The position numbers and the translations under genes are program-made. This document shows, piece after piece, positions 6,873 to 7,454 of a stretch of DNA of 7,454 bases (position 1 is its first letter; each line of letters begins with the position of its first letter). The notes under the pieces were generated by a model. That model did not search any database. It was given only the letters and a program-made list of their open reading frames with translations, and had not been told where the DNA came from. Origin of the DNA: an uncultured Oscillospiraceae bacterium. GTDB taxonomy: Bacteria > Bacillota > Clostridia > Oscillospirales > Oscillospiraceae. Location: assembly GCA_910587255.1 (NCBI GenBank), contig CAJUKT010000011.1, forward strand, positions 1-7,454, read 5' to 3'.

Positions 6873-6906
6873 GCTGAGGGCCGGAGCGTCCGCTCCGGCC
6901 CTCAGC
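6873..6906 (+). other. Perfect 15-bp hairpin between tRNA-His and tRNA-Gln
   Basis: GCTGAGGGCCGGAGC (6873-6887), loop GTCC, and its exact reverse complement (6892-6906). It starts 8 nt after tRNA-His and ends 13 nt before tRNA-Gln, so it fills almost the whole spacer. TCACTTTAAC follows, not a run of T's. It is terminator-like in stem strength but lacks the tail, so a processing or partial-attenuation role is possible. Confidence 0.65.
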
Positions 6907-6918
6907 TCACTTTAACAT

Positions 6919-6993
6919 TGGGGTGTAGCCAAGTGGTAAGGCACGGGACTTTGACTCCCGCATTCGCTGGTTCGAGTCCAGCCATCCCAGCCA
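6919..6993 (+). tRNA. tRNA-Gln(TTG), CCA encoded
   Basis: Acceptor TGGGGTG (6919-6925) pairs with CATCCCA (6983-6989) with one G-T pair, then G and CCA. The anticodon stem CGGGA/TCCCG encloses CTTTGAC, anticodon TTG. The D arm AGCCAAGTGGTAAGGC is the form typical of glutamine tRNAs. It is 75 nt long and reads CAA/CAG. Confidence 0.95.
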
Positions 6994-7060
6994 GCTCAGA
7001 AATTCCCCTTACCGCTTCGCTTTCCGCTTGAAGGGCGGCGGACGGGAAATTTCTCCGCCT

Positions 7061-7092
7061 CCCCACAAAGCCTGGAGCGCGGCTTTGCGGGG
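7061..7092 (+). other. Hairpin in the tRNA-Gln to tRNA-Lys spacer
   Basis: CAAAGCC (7066-7072) and GGCTTTG (7081-7087) pair around an 8-nt loop. An A-C mismatch (7065/7088) is followed by CCCC/GGGG. The layout (7-8 bp core, one A-C mismatch, C/G-run base) repeats that of the hairpin at 6730-6764. The same 143-nt spacer also holds AGAAATT (6999-7005) opposite AATTTCT (7048-7054), pairing across a GC-rich interior. Confidence 0.5.
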
Positions 7093-7136
7093 ACCCCTTT
7101 GGGGCGTGGCAGCCCGCCATGTTCCTCCGCTTTTAT

Positions 7137-7212
7137 GACCCAGTAGCTCAGTTGGTAGAGCAACGCCCTTTTAAGGCGAAGGTCCGGGGTTCGAGTCCCC
7201 GCTGGGTCACCA
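7137..7212 (+). tRNA. tRNA-Lys(TTT), CCA encoded
   Basis: Acceptor GACCCAG (7137-7143) pairs fully with CTGGGTC (7202-7208), then A and CCA. The anticodon loop CTTTTAA gives TTT, held by CGCC/GGCG. The first pair of the anticodon stem (positions 27/43) is A-A, a mild irregularity. The D arm AGCTCAGTTGGTAGAGC and T loop GTTCGAG are standard. It is the last gene of the array. Confidence 0.95.
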
Positions 7213-7264
7213 AGCTCATGTGGTGAAAATGCTATCTTGCCCGCAAAGCCAGTGTTTTCAACGC

Positions 7265-7308
7265 TTTCACAGCCCTTGGACAGCAAAATCCGAGGGCTGT
7301 GAAATTTT
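7265..7308 (+). terminator. Intrinsic terminator of the tRNA array
   Basis: TTTCACAGCCCTTGGA (7265-7280), an 8-nt loop, and TCCGAGGGCTGTGAAA (7289-7304) form a 16-bp stem with one G-T pair, followed directly by TTTT (7305-7308). It begins 53 nt after tRNA-Lys and precedes a new plus-strand gene. Confidence 0.9.
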
Positions 7309-7331
7309 GCTATCGTAAGCGTCAAATAGGG

Positions 7332-7358
7332 CTGAACCTACACCCCCTATGGTAGAAT
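7332..7358 (+). promoter_or_regulatory. Possible promoter of the gene at the right edge
   Basis: TAGAAT (7353-7358) is a 5/6 match to a -10 element. CTGAAC (7332-7337) lies 15 bp upstream, a short spacing, so the -35 is uncertain. The start codon follows 25 nt after the -10. Confidence 0.35.
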
Positions 7359-7382
7359 AGGAAGGAAGGGGGTGAAGGGTGG

Positions 7383-7454
7383 ATGCCGGAAGAACTGAAG
7401 TGCCAAAATTGTGGAAAAGGGTTTATCCCAACGTGCCATATAACACGGCAGAAA
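7383..7454 (+). CDS. Hypothetical protein with zinc-ribbon-like N-terminus, partial
   Basis: Only the first 24 codons are in the window and the frame stays open to the right edge. The peptide begins MPEELKCQNCGKGFIP and contains C7-x2-C10 followed by C18, which looks like the first knuckle of a zinc ribbon. The partner cysteines would lie beyond the edge. The ATG is preceded by a purine-rich GGAAGGGGGTG stretch (7363-7373), about 9 nt upstream. A terminator lies before it and a candidate promoter at 7332-7358, so it is a separate unit from the tRNAs. I do not recognise the protein. Confidence 0.6.
   Translation, partial: MPEELKCQNCGKGFIPTCHITRQK

Overview
The window looks like chromosomal core sequence from a GC-rich, anaerobic, low-biomass-style Clostridia member, most likely of the Oscillospiraceae (Flavonifractor/Intestinimonas-like). 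This assignment is inference from five things: an ATP-type PEP carboxykinase, a clostridial 2[4Fe-4S] mini-ferredoxin, a ClpC-type ATPase with a UVR-like middle region, strong GGAGG ribosome binding sites, and tRNA genes with encoded CCA. No 16S or other marker is present to settle it.

Left part (1-1830), minus strand: the 5' three quarters of pckA run off the left edge. Upstream of it lie a ~105-nt leader with a strong hairpin and an extended -10 promoter. Next comes a monocistronic 56-residue ferredoxin gene with its own promoter and a GC-rich terminator. The ferredoxin promoter is back to back with a promoter for the rightward genes.

Middle part (1840-6024), plus strand: a 697-residue ClpC-like double-AAA+ unfoldase lacks the usual N-terminal adaptor domain and ends at a perfect 20-bp terminator palindrome. 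Then comes carD (RNA polymerase-binding regulator, TTG start, own promoter), followed by a small terminator, a second hairpin, and the overlapping pair ispD-ispF. These last two encode two steps of the MEP isoprenoid pathway. The order carD-ispD-ispF is also known from mycobacteria.

Right part (6025-7454): about 350 nt without a gene precede a consensus sigma-A promoter (TTGACA-17-TATTCT). It drives a five-gene tRNA array, Gly(TCC)-Arg(TCT)-His(GTG)-Gln(TTG)-Lys(TTT), whose spacers carry strong hairpins, and the array closes with an intrinsic terminator. A new gene with a zinc-ribbon-like N-terminus begins at 7383 and runs off the right edge.

I found no mobile element, CRISPR array, phage gene or defence system. 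The most unusual items are the ClpC-like protein without its N domain, the structured carD-ispD junction and the hairpins in the tRNA spacers. None of these amounts to a demonstrated new system.
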